Numbered from the stretch's first letter, positions 27,146 through 36,132 are shown. The stretch: 64,000 nt of DNA from CAXTSE01 sp035554115 (GCA_035554115.1 DATMIW010000070.1:1-64000), one strand, 5' to 3'. Notes: generated by a model from the letters alone, not told the origin. Made by a program: numbers and translations.

Positions 27146-30004
27146 ATGCTTCCGCTCCCCGCCCCTGAACGTATAGCCCTCCCCGTACTCGCGAATTCCG
27201 CCGGCCGCACGGGATTTCCCCTCGTCGCAACCTTGGCACCTGTGGGAATGTCACTTGCTCTCTGGGCGATTACGCAATCGCCGGCGAGCCTGCTGTTCGC
27301 CCTTTTGGGTCCGCTGGTGGCAATCGGGGGTCTCATCGACGGGCGGGTATCGCGTCGCAAAAATGTGCGGCGAGAGCGTCAGAGATTCGCCCAGTCCCTC
27401 GAACGCATTCGGGAACGCATAGTCGAGGCGCACCAGCGCGAAATCCGACGACAGGAAAGCCTGGCACCGCACTGTCCACGCGACGAATCCGACAATGAGC
27501 TTCCGGCCAGCAAGCTATGGACAGAAGCGCCGGATGCCCCTGTCCCGGTGCTGCTCGGGAGGGCGGACCTCCCGAGTCGTCTCGAACTCACGGGCGACGA
27601 TCCCGACGAGGCACCGGCTCCCCTTCGGAGTGCCATTGCCGATCTTCGCGCGACTGCCGCCATCGTGAAGCAGGCGCCTGTTGTGGCCGACGCCCGCGAC
27701 GGAATCGGCGTCATTGGTCCGTCGACGCTCGCAGCTGCCACGGCGAGAGCGGTGGCCGTTCAAATCGCGGCGACCTTGTCGCCCGCCGGGACCACGGTTC
27801 GCGCTCCAGCCTCCGAAATGTGGGTTTCAGCACTTCCGCACGCAACAGCTTTCGCAGACCACATGGCTTTTCGTTTTGTGACGGATGGACAGACGATGAC
27901 TGTGGCGTGGGCGAAGGAACGTCGCGAGCTGTCACGTGACTGTGCGCTAGTGATTGATGTGGGCGGCGAGCCACGCCACGAGGAACATATTGGGCACGAA
28001 TTCTCTCCTGTAGCCGTTTCTCGTTCGAGAGCCCACCGCAACGCACAGCGGCTGGCGAAAGTCGCGGACGCGCACAATATTGTCCCGGCATCATCGCGGC
28101 TGCCCCATCGAGTCGATCTGGGTGATCTTCTCGATGAGGCGCGTATCTCAGAGGTGGCGCCACCGACGGGATCTCTTGCGGTGCCACTGGGGCGGGACGC
28201 GATCGGAAAGGTGATGGTCGACCTCGTGACCGACGGCCCGCATGCCATCGTGGCGGGCACCACAGGGTCCGGTAAGAGCGAACTCCTGGTTTCGTGGGTT
28301 CTGGCGCTCGCGGCGACGCGCACACCCGACGAGGTCGTGTTCGTGCTGATCGACTTCAAAGGGGGTGCCGCTTTCGCTCCTCTCGCGGGCGTTCCCCATG
28401 TGCTCGCAACCTTGAGCGATCTAGACGCTCGGCTCACGCGGCGGGCAATTGACAGTCTGCGTGCCGAACTGCTGCACCGCGAACGCACCCTTGCGGCGCA
28501 TCACGCGCGGTCGATCGCAGATCTTCCGGGCGGTGTCCTGCCGCGCCTTGTCATAGTTGTTGACGAATTCGCTGCAGTAGTCGGCGCGAATCCCGAATTG
28601 CATGATGTATTCGCCGATCTAGCGGCTCGTGGCCGTTCGCTCGGTATGCATCTGATCCTCTGCACGCAACGACCGTCGGGGGTCATTCGTGATGCCGTTC
28701 TCGCCAATGTGACCCTGCGGATCTCGCTCCGGGTCATGGATCGAGCCGACAGCGTGGCGATGCTGGGCAGCGATATCGCGTTCCGCCTTCCAGTCGAGCC
28801 GAGCGGACGTGCTGTGGCAGTCGGCACAACAGCGAGCTCAGGCGAAAGAGGTGCCCCTGCCGATCCTCACGAGCTCCAGCTCGCAATCGCGCATTTCGCC
28901 GACGCAAGCCGAGCCCGTGAGGGCATTCATGGGGCGACTCGGCGCCCGTGGCACGACCCACTCCCCGCTCGCTTGGAAGTATCAGAGCTACCCGAGGTCG
29001 AATCCGGAATACCGTTTGGGCTGCTCGACCTCCCAGGGGAACAGCGACAGCCGGTCGCCGTGTATGAACCGCGCGACCATGGATCTCTGCTCATCACAGG
29101 CGCCGGAGGTGCCGGCAAGACGCAGGCCGTCACCACCCTGGGCTGCGCGGCGCGCGAACGGGAGTATGACGTGATCGTGGTTCCCTCGCGCCCCGCTGAT
29201 GCGTGGTCGTGCGTTGCCGCAGAGCTGGCTCGAGCTGAGCCGGCGCGCCGGGTGATGATATTCGACGACCTCGACCTGCTGAGCGACAGATTCAACTCGG
29301 ACTACCGGCACGAGTTCGTCGACATGGTGATGCGCCTCGTACGGGAGGCCTCGTCGCGTCAGCTCGGCATGGTCATGTCGGCTCATCGCATGACGGGCGC
29401 CCTATCTTCGCTCGCACAGATGATGGGGTCCCGACTGCTGCTCCGGCAGGTCACTCGCGACGAGCATGTTCTCGCTGGCGGAAGCAGTACACACTATGAC
29501 GCGGATGCGCCGCCGGGTTCCGGCACATGGCGCGGTGACGTGATCCAGGTCGCAATTAGCGACTCAGAAGCCGCCGCAATGCCGCGCACCGACGCTTCAC
29601 GGGTTCCCGAAGTACGTGTCGCTGAACATGAGGTTCTCGCCATCGTCACCCCGCGTCCACGCGGCATCGTAGCTCAGCTCAACACGCAGAGCGTGCGTGT
29701 CGTTGATGTCGGCGAGCGTTCTTCGCTGAGTCCGGGTGCGCCGACCGAGCTGCGTATCTCCACGGGTGCGCAGCCCACTGTGCTCATAGGCGACCCGGAA
29801 GCATGGCAGGCGGACTGGGCCCTCCTCACGCAGGTGAGGCGCGAGGTCCCGATCGTGATGATCGGATGTTCGCCGGCCGATCATCGCGCGATATTGCGTG
29901 ATCGTGAGCTCCCTCCGCCGCTCGAGGCGTCAGCCGACGAATGCTGGCTCGCCGACGGAGGCAGGACGATTCGAGCGCTCTGGGCCGACAGGATGGCGCC
30001 ATGA
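27146..30004 (+). CDS. FtsK/SpoIIIE-type ATPase, EccC-like
   Basis: A 952-residue protein with two N-terminal membrane helices (about residues 25–70) followed by a charged coiled segment (SRRKNVRRERQRFAQSLERIRER), the topology of EccC from type VII secretion. The first FtsK ATPase has Walker A GTTGSGKS (about 371–378), Walker B VFVLIDFKGG and LVIVVDEFAAVV. A second ATPase has GAGGAGKT (about 652–659) and VMIFDDLDLL. EccC usually has three ATPase domains; only two are clear here. It is not the chromosome translocase FtsK, which has four helices and a gamma winged helix. No WXG100 substrate gene is nearby. It lies 90 bases after the FHA gene. Confidence 0.88.
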   Translation: MLPLPAPERIALPVLANSAGRTGFPLVATLAPVGMSLALWAITQSPASLLFALLGPLVAIGGLIDGRVSRRKNVRRERQRFAQSLERIRERIVEAHQREIRRQESLAPHCPRDESDNELPASKLWTEAPDAPVPVLLGRADLPSRLELTGDDPDEAPAPLRSAIADLRATAAIVKQAPVVADARDGIGVIGPSTLAAATARAVAVQIAATLSPAGTTVRAPASEMWVSALPHATAFADHMAFRFVTDGQTMTVAWAKERRELSRDCALVIDVGGEPRHEEHIGHEFSPVAVSRSRAHRNAQRLAKVADAHNIVPASSRLPHRVDLGDLLDEARISEVAPPTGSLAVPLGRDAIGKVMVDLVTDGPHAIVAGTTGSGKSELLVSWVLALAATRTPDEVVFVLIDFKGGAAFAPLAGVPHVLATLSDLDARLTRRAIDSLRAELLHRERTLAAHHARSIADLPGGVLPRLVIVVDEFAAVVGANPELHDVFADLAARGRSLGMHLILCTQRPSGVIRDAVLANVTLRISLRVMDRADSVAMLGSDIAFRLPVEPSGRAVAVGTTASSGERGAPADPHELQLAIAHFADASRAREGIHGATRRPWHDPLPARLEVSELPEVESGIPFGLLDLPGEQRQPVAVYEPRDHGSLLITGAGGAGKTQAVTTLGCAAREREYDVIVVPSRPADAWSCVAAELARAEPARRVMIFDDLDLLSDRFNSDYRHEFVDMVMRLVREASSRQLGMVMSAHRMTGALSSLAQMMGSRLLLRQVTRDEHVLAGGSSTHYDADAPPGSGTWRGDVIQVAISDSEAAAMPRTDASRVPEVRVAEHEVLAIVTPRPRGIVAQLNTQSVRVVDVGERSSLSPGAPTELRISTGAQPTVLIGDPEAWQADWALLTQVRREVPIVMIGCSPADHRAILRDRELPPPLEASADECWLADGGRTIRALWADRMAP

Positions 30005-30068
30005 ATCCGCCCCAATACAGGGGACGATTTCACAAAAAACCCTGATCCGGCTTGGTCGGCGCGCGTGG

Positions 30069-30100
30069 TGCCACTCTCGCAGGTGGCATTTGATATGCCA
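30069..30100. promoter_or_regulatory. Overlapping inverted repeats upstream of the PotD-like gene (operator candidate)
   Basis: TGCCAC (30069–30074) and GTGGCA (30083–30088) form one dyad, and TGGCAT (30084–30089) with ATGCCA (30095–30100) forms a second perfect dyad separated by five bases. They share the central half-site. This is the typical look of a repressor or activator site, 64 bases before the ATG. Confidence 0.5.
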
Positions 30101-30164
30101 GTATCTAGCACGACGCGCCGTTGCGTCACCGCCGCCTTCCGAATGACCCGAAGGAGCATCACCC

Positions 30165-31370
30165 ATGGCTCGCTCGTTGCCCGCCGATCCCGTGATCAGA
30201 TCCCTCGTCACAGAGGCACGCCGAGCACACCTCAGCCGCCGCACTGTTCTCGCCGGCGTCGGCGTGGGCGCTTCCGCCCTCGCCCTAGCCGCATGCGCAC
30301 CCGGAGCATCGGGAAAGCCGACCCCGCCGCCAGACAATTCCGCCCGCGACAAGAAGGTCGTGTGGGCAGCACGCTCCGGTCGAGTCGACACAACAGACAC
30401 CGGATCCCACCCCACTCTCCAGAAGTTCACAGACGAGAGCGGCGTGGCCGTCAACTACGACGACACGATCGGGAACAGTTACAACTTCTTCTCCAAGTTC
30501 AAGACCCAGCTTTCTCAGGGCCAAGATATTGGCATCGATGTGGCCTCTCTCTCCGACTGGCAGACTGCTCGCCTGATCGACCTCGGATACATCCAAGAGC
30601 TCGACCATGCCGAACTTCCCAATTTCACCAACCTCGACCCGGATCTCCTTACTGTCGGCTATGACGCAAAGCGCCAGTACACCCTGCCGTGGCAGGGGGG
30701 CATGACGGGCATCTGCTGGAACAAAGCTGCTCTCCCCGACGGATTGCGTAAAGTCTCCGAGCTGTGGGGCCCTACGCTCGCCGGGCACGTGGGTATTGTT
30801 CCCGAGATGCGGGACACGATCGGCCTCATCATGCTCGACCAGGGCATCGACATCTCGTCCGACTGGCGAGAGTTGTATTTCGACGACGCCAGCGCATTCC
30901 TCGAGCGCCAGCTGGGTGGCCAGATCCGGTTCTCCAAGAGCAGTTCATATCTGCAAGACCTCGTCAACGGCGACACAGTTGCATCTATCTGCCGTTCGGG
31001 GGACATCACCGTTCTCAATGCCACCCACGGGGACCAGTGGGAGTTTGCGATCCCGGATTCCGGCGGAGTTCTCTGGTACGACAACTTTGTGGTGCCGATC
31101 GGTTCACGGCGCAAGGCCAACGCTGAAAAGCTCATGAACTACTACTACGAGCCCGAAGTGGCCGCTGAGGTGGCGGCCTGGACCGGCTATATGCCCCCGG
31201 TCGAGGGCGCCCAGGCGGCGATGGCTGATATCGACCCGAGCCTGGTCGACAACCAGCAACTGTTCCCGAACGCGGCAACACAGGCGTCCGTTAAGCAGTT
31301 CCGACCTCTGAACGCCGCGGAGTCGCAGACATTCGAGGCGGCGTTCCAAAGCCTGCTGCTCGGCGCCTAG
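30165..31370 (+). CDS. Spermidine/putrescine-type ABC transporter substrate-binding lipoprotein (PotD/F family)
   Basis: A 401-residue extracytoplasmic binding protein. The N-terminus has a twin-arginine motif (SRRTVLAG, residues 24–31) and a lipobox ending at Cys 44 (LALAAC), so it is probably Tat-exported and lipid-anchored. The body matches the polyamine-binding family (VAVNYDDTIGNSYNFFSKFK, LPWQGGMTGICWNKAAL, WYDNFVVPIGSRRKANAEKLMNYYYEPEVAAEVAAWTGYMPPV). Strong Shine-Dalgarno AAGGAG lies before ATG 30165. No permease or ATPase gene is adjacent, so it either serves a transporter encoded elsewhere or is a solo sensor. Confidence 0.9.
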   Translation: MARSLPADPVIRSLVTEARRAHLSRRTVLAGVGVGASALALAACAPGASGKPTPPPDNSARDKKVVWAARSGRVDTTDTGSHPTLQKFTDESGVAVNYDDTIGNSYNFFSKFKTQLSQGQDIGIDVASLSDWQTARLIDLGYIQELDHAELPNFTNLDPDLLTVGYDAKRQYTLPWQGGMTGICWNKAALPDGLRKVSELWGPTLAGHVGIVPEMRDTIGLIMLDQGIDISSDWRELYFDDASAFLERQLGGQIRFSKSSSYLQDLVNGDTVASICRSGDITVLNATHGDQWEFAIPDSGGVLWYDNFVVPIGSRRKANAEKLMNYYYEPEVAAEVAAWTGYMPPVEGAQAAMADIDPSLVDNQQLFPNAATQASVKQFRPLNAAESQTFEAAFQSLLLGA

Positions 31371-31420
31371 CTTCGCCGAGCCTCGTGCCGGCGAGCGGTT
31401 AGCACCGAGTCGCACGCCGC

Positions 31421-32524
31421 TTAGAGCTGGGTCGTATCCGGTGCGCTCGTGCTGTCGAGTTTCGTATACAGCTCGGCGTAGTCGCTGTCGAGCGCGACAA
31501 GTTCGGCGACCTTTCCGTTATAGATTTCGACGTCGCTGTTCAGAGACGTCAGTTCTGTCTGCAGGGCCGCTTGACGATCGACCAGCACTTGGCGCGCAGT
31601 CCGGAACTCGGTCTCGCTCGTGAAGCCTCCACTGTCGGCGCGGGCGTTGAACGCGCTGATATCGACGTCGAGTTGGGCCGAGGCCGCGGTGAATGCTGAT
31701 TGTCGTGCGGTGAGTGCGGCATCCATGGCGTCGAGATCGGATGCCAGAGCGGCAAGCTTGGCCTCGAACGCGTCGAGGACGGCTACCGACCGCTGGAACA
31801 AGCTGAGGACTTTGGCGCGACTATCGAAGTAGTGGGCGTAATGCGCTTCGAGTTTCTTCGGCAGTTTCGAATACTCGGTCCCCAGCCGCGAATGCCATTC
31901 GTCGGCGAAGTCCGCCTCGGCATAGCCGTCTTGCAGCGTCGCGAAGGTCTTGTCGTCCGAGGGCAGCGTTGCTACATAGGAAGCGACAAGTTTGTCCACC
32001 TCGTGCCGTTCGGCCTCCGACATGCGTTGGTACGCCGCGTGGAGCATTTCGTGCGCTGCGGTGACCTCCATGGTGCCGGTCAGTCGGGTATCCGTCACCC
32101 GGTAGATAAAGATGTCGGTGCCATCGAAACAGCCCAGAGTGCCTTCTGTCTCAACGCTGCAGTCTGCATTGAACGCTGTCGCGTTCTCGATTTCGGGGGT
32201 GGAAGCAAGGAAAATGCGTCGACCGGTCTCGTTCATGCCCGTAGCTGCGGCCAACGACACGACGGCGGCACTCGAAGGCTCGGTGAGAACCGTGTATTCG
32301 TCGGCGAAGAACTGTTGGCGTGCCGAATCCCAGGGCGCAATGACAATGAGGGCAGCGATGACCACGACGCCCACGGCAACGCCGACGATAGGGAGTGTCC
32401 TGCGGCGAGTTGATGTGCCCCGATGGTGGCCGCCGAGCGCATGCCGCGGGGGAGTGTCAGGCAGCGGCTCATGTCGCAACGCGGGGTCGGCTTCGAGGCG
32501 ATCCTCGGTGCCGGCGGTCGTCAT
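31421..32524 (-). CDS. Membrane-anchored HExxH protein with C-terminal coiled coil (putative metallopeptidase)
   Basis: A 367-residue protein of unknown function. After a basic 43-residue cytoplasmic start comes one membrane helix (about 44–63). The extracytoplasmic part has two cysteines (122 and 132) that could form a disulfide, then HEMLH at residues 158–162 in TAAHEMLHAAYQRMS, and DEWHSRLGTEYS at about 208–219, which could supply the third (Glu) zinc ligand of a gluzincin-like peptidase. Residues about 235–365 are predicted to be a long coiled coil with an Asp/Ser-rich tail. Convergent with the PotD-like gene. Catalysis is inferred from the motif alone. Confidence 0.7.
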   Translation of the reverse strand: MTTAGTEDRLEADPALRHEPLPDTPPRHALGGHHRGTSTRRRTLPIVGVAVGVVVIAALIVIAPWDSARQQFFADEYTVLTEPSSAAVVSLAAATGMNETGRRIFLASTPEIENATAFNADCSVETEGTLGCFDGTDIFIYRVTDTRLTGTMEVTAAHEMLHAAYQRMSEAERHEVDKLVASYVATLPSDDKTFATLQDGYAEADFADEWHSRLGTEYSKLPKKLEAHYAHYFDSRAKVLSLFQRSVAVLDAFEAKLAALASDLDAMDAALTARQSAFTAASAQLDVDISAFNARADSGGFTSETEFRTARQVLVDRQAALQTELTSLNSDVEIYNGKVAELVALDSDYAELYTKLDSTSAPDTTQL

Positions 32525-32594
32525 GGCATCAGCGTATCCAGCGTGTGCCGGTATGACGCACGCATGCCACGCGCATGCCGCACGCAGTATTCAC

Positions 32595-32622
32595 CTGACC
32601 CGCAGGAATTCTGGGCCAGGAT
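32595..32622 (+). promoter_or_regulatory. Candidate promoter of the FKBP lipoprotein gene (leaderless)
   Basis: CTGACC (32595–32600) could serve as -35 and CAGGAT (32617–32622) as -10, separated by 16 bases, with six bases from the -10 to ATG 32629. The -10 is weaker than the others in the window. Confidence 0.35.
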
Positions 32623-32628
32623 GGGGGG

Positions 32629-33594
32629 ATGCTTCGCACCCGCGCCTTCGTGGCCGCCCTGACCATTTCCGTTCTCGGCATCAGCCTGGCCGCCTGCTCA
32701 TCAGGCGCGCCAGATCCGTCGTCCTCGGCGTCATCGGCCGCCACGGCCTGTTCGCCCGCGGGCGAGGCGTCGAAGTCGATAGCTGTGACAGGCAAGGTGG
32801 GGACGGCTCCGACCGTCACGATTCCGTTCCCCGTGTCGACAGACATCACCGAGAGGACAGTCACGGTCAAGGGTTCCGGGACCGCTGCCAAGGCAGGCGA
32901 CAAGGTGCGGACGCAGTTCACGATCTATAACGCGACGACGGGTGAAGTGCTGACGTCTACGGGCTACGGCGAGGGGACAGCCCTTACCCTGAGCCTCGAC
33001 GAGCAGACCCTTGCCGGCTTTACCAAGGCTTTGCTCTGCGCGAAGCCCGGTTCCCGCATCACGGCGGTCATTCCGCCCGCCGACGCATTCGGAGCCCAGG
33101 GCTATTCAGGCGACGAGTTTTCGATCAGCGGTAAAGACTCGGTTGTTTTCGTAGCCGATGTGCTGAAGCCCCTGCCGCCGTTGACCCCCAAGGCGTGGAA
33201 AGACAACGTCCCGACAGTGACGTACACAGGCGATGTTCCGACGGTCACCCTTCCGCAGACACCGGCGCCCACAGATCTCCTTCGCAAGGTCCTCACGAAA
33301 GGGACCGGCGCCACAGTTGGCGCGTCCGACACCGTGACTCTCGATTACCACGGCATCAGTTGGACCACGGGTGAAGTGTTCGACGAAAGCTTCACCAAGA
33401 AGCCCATCAGTCTCACGGCGAGCAGCTTCGTACCCGGCTTCTCGGCGGCAATCATCGGGCAAAAGGTCGGGACCACTTTGCTCGTGTCGATCCCGCCCGT
33501 CGACGGCTACGGCGTCGACCCCGCGGCGCATGAGCTCGGTGGTCAGACTCTCGTGTTCCTGGTGAAGATCGAGAAGACGGCCAAGGCCGGGTGA
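32629..33594 (+). CDS. FKBP-type peptidyl-prolyl isomerase lipoprotein, two FKBP domains
   Basis: A 321-residue secreted lipoprotein. The signal peptide has the lipobox SLAAC (Cys 23) followed by a Ser/Ala-rich spacer. Two FKBP-like domains follow: about residues 85–180 (GDKVRTQFTIYNATTGEVLTS, FTKALLCAKPGSRITAVIPP, FGAQGYSG) and about 225–320 (SDTVTLDYHGISWTTGEVFDESF, VPGFSAAIIGQKVGTTLLVSIPP, YGVDPAAHELGGQTLVFLVKI). The second matches the active-site consensus better, so the first may be structural. Role: folding of exported proteins. Its stop overlaps the dxr start (GTGA). Confidence 0.9.
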   Translation: MLRTRAFVAALTISVLGISLAACSSGAPDPSSSASSAATACSPAGEASKSIAVTGKVGTAPTVTIPFPVSTDITERTVTVKGSGTAAKAGDKVRTQFTIYNATTGEVLTSTGYGEGTALTLSLDEQTLAGFTKALLCAKPGSRITAVIPPADAFGAQGYSGDEFSISGKDSVVFVADVLKPLPPLTPKAWKDNVPTVTYTGDVPTVTLPQTPAPTDLLRKVLTKGTGATVGASDTVTLDYHGISWTTGEVFDESFTKKPISLTASSFVPGFSAAIIGQKVGTTLLVSIPPVDGYGVDPAAHELGGQTLVFLVKIEKTAKAG

Positions 33595-34676
33595 CCCGGA
33601 TGCGCCGCGTCATCATCCTCGGGTCCACCGGCTCGATCGGGGTTCAGGCCCTCCATGTGATTGCCGCGAACCGCGACAGTTTCGAGGTTGTGGGACTGGC
33701 AGCGGGCAGCAACCGAGAGGCCCTCGCTGCTCAGGCCCTCGCCGTGGGCACCGATCGGACGGCGCTCGGAGTGGATGAAGCCGTCGCTCTAGTGCGCGAC
33801 ACTCCCGCCGATGTGGTGCTCAACGCCATCACCGGATCTGTTGGTCTGGCCCCCACTCTCGCCGCACTCGAAGCGGGAACGACTCTCGCTCTCGCCAACA
33901 AAGAGAGCCTCATCGTCGGAGGAGCGCTCGTCACGGAAGCAGCAGCGCCGGGGCAGATCGTGCCGGTCGACTCGGAACATTCCGCAATCGCGCAAGCTCT
34001 GCAGTCCGGTACTCACGCCGAGGTCCGTAGGCTTGTGCTCACCGCATCCGGAGGTCCGTTTCGGGGGCGCAGTCGAGAGTCGCTCATGGCGGTCACTCCC
34101 GCCGAGGCTCTCGCGCATCCGACCTGGGATATGGGTCTCGTGGTCACGACCAACTCGTCGACCCTCGTCAATAAGGGCCTCGAGGTCATCGAAGCCCATC
34201 TGCTGTTTGACGTGCCCTATGACCGCATCGATGTGACGGTGCACCCACAATCGATAGTCCACTCGATGGTGGAGTTCGTCGACGGATCGACGATTGCGCA
34301 AGCGAGCCCGCCGGACATGCGACTCCCGATCTCTCTCGGTCTGGATTGGCCGCACCGGGTACCGGGTGTCGGCGTTCCCCTCGACTGGACGACAGCGCAG
34401 ACGTGGACCTTTGAACCTCTCGACAATGTGGCATTTCCTGCTGTCGAGCTTGCGAAGCGTGTCGGGATCGCCGGGGCGACGTATCCGGCGGCGTTCAATG
34501 CGGCCAATGAGCAGGCCGTTGCCGCTTTCCATGCGGGCCGGATCGGATACCTCGATATTCTCGACATCGTTGAGCGGGTTGTTGGGGAACACGCTCCCGG
34601 TGAGCTCACCCTCGGCGGTGTGCTGGAGGCCGAGGCTGACGCCCGACGCCAGGCAGATCTGCTGATCGCGAGATAG
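33591..34676 (+). CDS. dxr: 1-deoxy-D-xylulose 5-phosphate reductoisomerase
   Basis: The first committed enzyme of the MEP isoprenoid pathway, converting DXP to MEP with NADPH. It shows GSTGSIG (NADPH binding, near residue 10), ALANKESLIVGG, VPVDSEHSAIAQAL (metal site), GGPFRGRS and MGLVVTTNSSTLVNKGLEVIEAH. Length 361 is slightly short but complete. GTG 33591 overlaps the FKBP stop; ATG 33600 is an alternative. With ispG two genes later it forms the conserved actinobacterial dxr–rseP–ispG cluster. Confidence 0.95.
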   Translation: MTRMRRVIILGSTGSIGVQALHVIAANRDSFEVVGLAAGSNREALAAQALAVGTDRTALGVDEAVALVRDTPADVVLNAITGSVGLAPTLAALEAGTTLALANKESLIVGGALVTEAAAPGQIVPVDSEHSAIAQALQSGTHAEVRRLVLTASGGPFRGRSRESLMAVTPAEALAHPTWDMGLVVTTNSSTLVNKGLEVIEAHLLFDVPYDRIDVTVHPQSIVHSMVEFVDGSTIAQASPPDMRLPISLGLDWPHRVPGVGVPLDWTTAQTWTFEPLDNVAFPAVELAKRVGIAGATYPAAFNAANEQAVAAFHAGRIGYLDILDIVERVVGEHAPGELTLGGVLEAEADARRQADLLIAR

Positions 34677-34742
34677 CGGGCGGAGCGCGGCGGTGGTGCC
34701 GCGGCCCGCGTACGCGGGGGCGCGTTCCCAGCACGGCTGAAT

Positions 34743-34748
34743 TACAGT
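34743..34748 (+). promoter_or_regulatory. -10 hexamer for leaderless rseP
   Basis: TACAGT lies seven bases before GTG 34756 in the 79-base gap after dxr. The gap also contains GC-rich palindromes (for example CCCGCGTACGCGGG) without a T-run. Confidence 0.45.
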
Positions 34749-34755
34749 TCTCGAC

Positions 34756-36084
34756 GTGGAAACCGTGCTGCTGTACATCCTCGGCGTCGTCCTGATTTTC
34801 GTGGGCCTCGTCGTGTCGATTGGCCTGCACGAGATCGGCCACCTCATTCCCGCCAAGAAATTCGGGGTCAAGGTGGGTCAATACATGATCGGCTTCGGCC
34901 CGACCTTGTTCTCCCGAAAGAAGGGCGAGACCGAATACGGCATCAAGGCCGTCCCGCTCGGGGGGTACATTTCGATGGCCGGCATGTATCCGCCGGCCAA
35001 GTCCGGGGGCAAGGCGCGTACGGCATCCACGGGCTTCTTCCAGACCTTGGTGCAGGATGCCCGCACATCGTCCGCAGACACCGTATCGGCAGGAGATGAG
35101 CACCGCACTTTCTACAAGCTCGCCACCTGGAAGCGCGTGGTCATCATGCTCGGCGGCCCAACTATGAACCTGCTGATCGCGGTTGTGCTGTTCGGCATCC
35201 TGCTCGTCGGCTTTGGCATTCCGCAGGCGACGACGACGATCGGTGGGGTGTCTACGTGCGTCCTCCCTGCGACGAGCGAAAAGACCACGTGTGAACCGGA
35301 TGACAGCGCGTCTCCTGCCGCGGCATCCGGTCTGCTGCCGGGCGACCGGATCGTGAGCATTGACGGAACGGCCATTAGCTCGTCCGCTCAGGCCACCGCC
35401 GTCATCCGCAGGTCAGCCGGTGACGAGTTGTCGGTCGTGGTGGAGCGTAAGGGTGCGAACAAGACGGTGGCGGTGACACCTTTGTTGACCGAGCGGGCCG
35501 TCACCGACGAAGCGGGCACTCCGCTCAAGAACGCTGACGGTTCACTCAAGACCACCAAAGTCGGGATCATCGGTGTGACTTTCGCGCAAGCCACCGTCCA
35601 GCAGCCTGTTACTGCTGTGCTTCCCGCAGTGGGCGACAACATCGTCGCTGTGACCAAGGTGATTGTCACGCTGCCTCAGCGGCTCGTTCAGGTGGGGCAG
35701 GCCGCCTTCGGAGGCGATAAGCGTGATCCCAATGGACCGATCAGCGTTGTGGGGGTGGGCCGGCTGGCCGGCGAGATTACCGCCGAACAGCGTTTTCCGG
35801 TGATGGACCGCGTTCGGACGATTCTGGGAATGCTTGCGGGGCTGAACGTGGCGCTCTTCGTCTTCAACCTCATCCCGCTGCTGCCTCTTGACGGAGGCCA
35901 TGTGATCGGTGCTCTCTGGGAGGCATTGCGTCGCGGTCTTGCGCGCCTGTTCAAGCGCAAGGATCCGGGACCGGTCGACACCGCAAAGCTCGTCCCCCTG
36001 ACTCTGGTCATCACAATGGTGATCGGGGCATCGTCGCTTTTGCTCATCTACGCGGACATCGTCAACCCGGTTTCGATTCTGTAG
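34756..36084 (+). CDS. rseP: Site-2 intramembrane zinc metalloprotease (RseP/Rip1 family, M50B)
   Basis: A 442-residue membrane protease. The first helix carries the active site GLHEIGHLIPAKKFGVKVG (HExxH), the last membrane part carries NLIPLLPLDGGHV (the third zinc ligand), and a PDZ domain lies between (about residues 180–245, LLPGDRIVSIDGTAISSSAQA). It cleaves membrane proteins such as anti-sigma factors in regulated proteolysis; the substrate here is unknown. It occupies the same place between dxr and ispG as mycobacterial Rip1 (Rv2869c). Confidence 0.93.
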   Translation: METVLLYILGVVLIFVGLVVSIGLHEIGHLIPAKKFGVKVGQYMIGFGPTLFSRKKGETEYGIKAVPLGGYISMAGMYPPAKSGGKARTASTGFFQTLVQDARTSSADTVSAGDEHRTFYKLATWKRVVIMLGGPTMNLLIAVVLFGILLVGFGIPQATTTIGGVSTCVLPATSEKTTCEPDDSASPAAASGLLPGDRIVSIDGTAISSSAQATAVIRRSAGDELSVVVERKGANKTVAVTPLLTERAVTDEAGTPLKNADGSLKTTKVGIIGVTFAQATVQQPVTAVLPAVGDNIVAVTKVIVTLPQRLVQVGQAAFGGDKRDPNGPISVVGVGRLAGEITAEQRFPVMDRVRTILGMLAGLNVALFVFNLIPLLPLDGGHVIGALWEALRRGLARLFKRKDPGPVDTAKLVPLTLVITMVIGASSLLLIYADIVNPVSIL

Positions 36085-36132
36085 ATCGGGTGGGTGCAGC
36101 CCGCGCACCCAGCCGCCCCGGAGCGGGCCCCG

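Noticed and set aside
12802..30004. A complete type VII (ESX) secretion system
   Set aside because: Only an EccC-like ATPase is present. No WXG100, EccB, EccD, EccE or mycosin gene was found.
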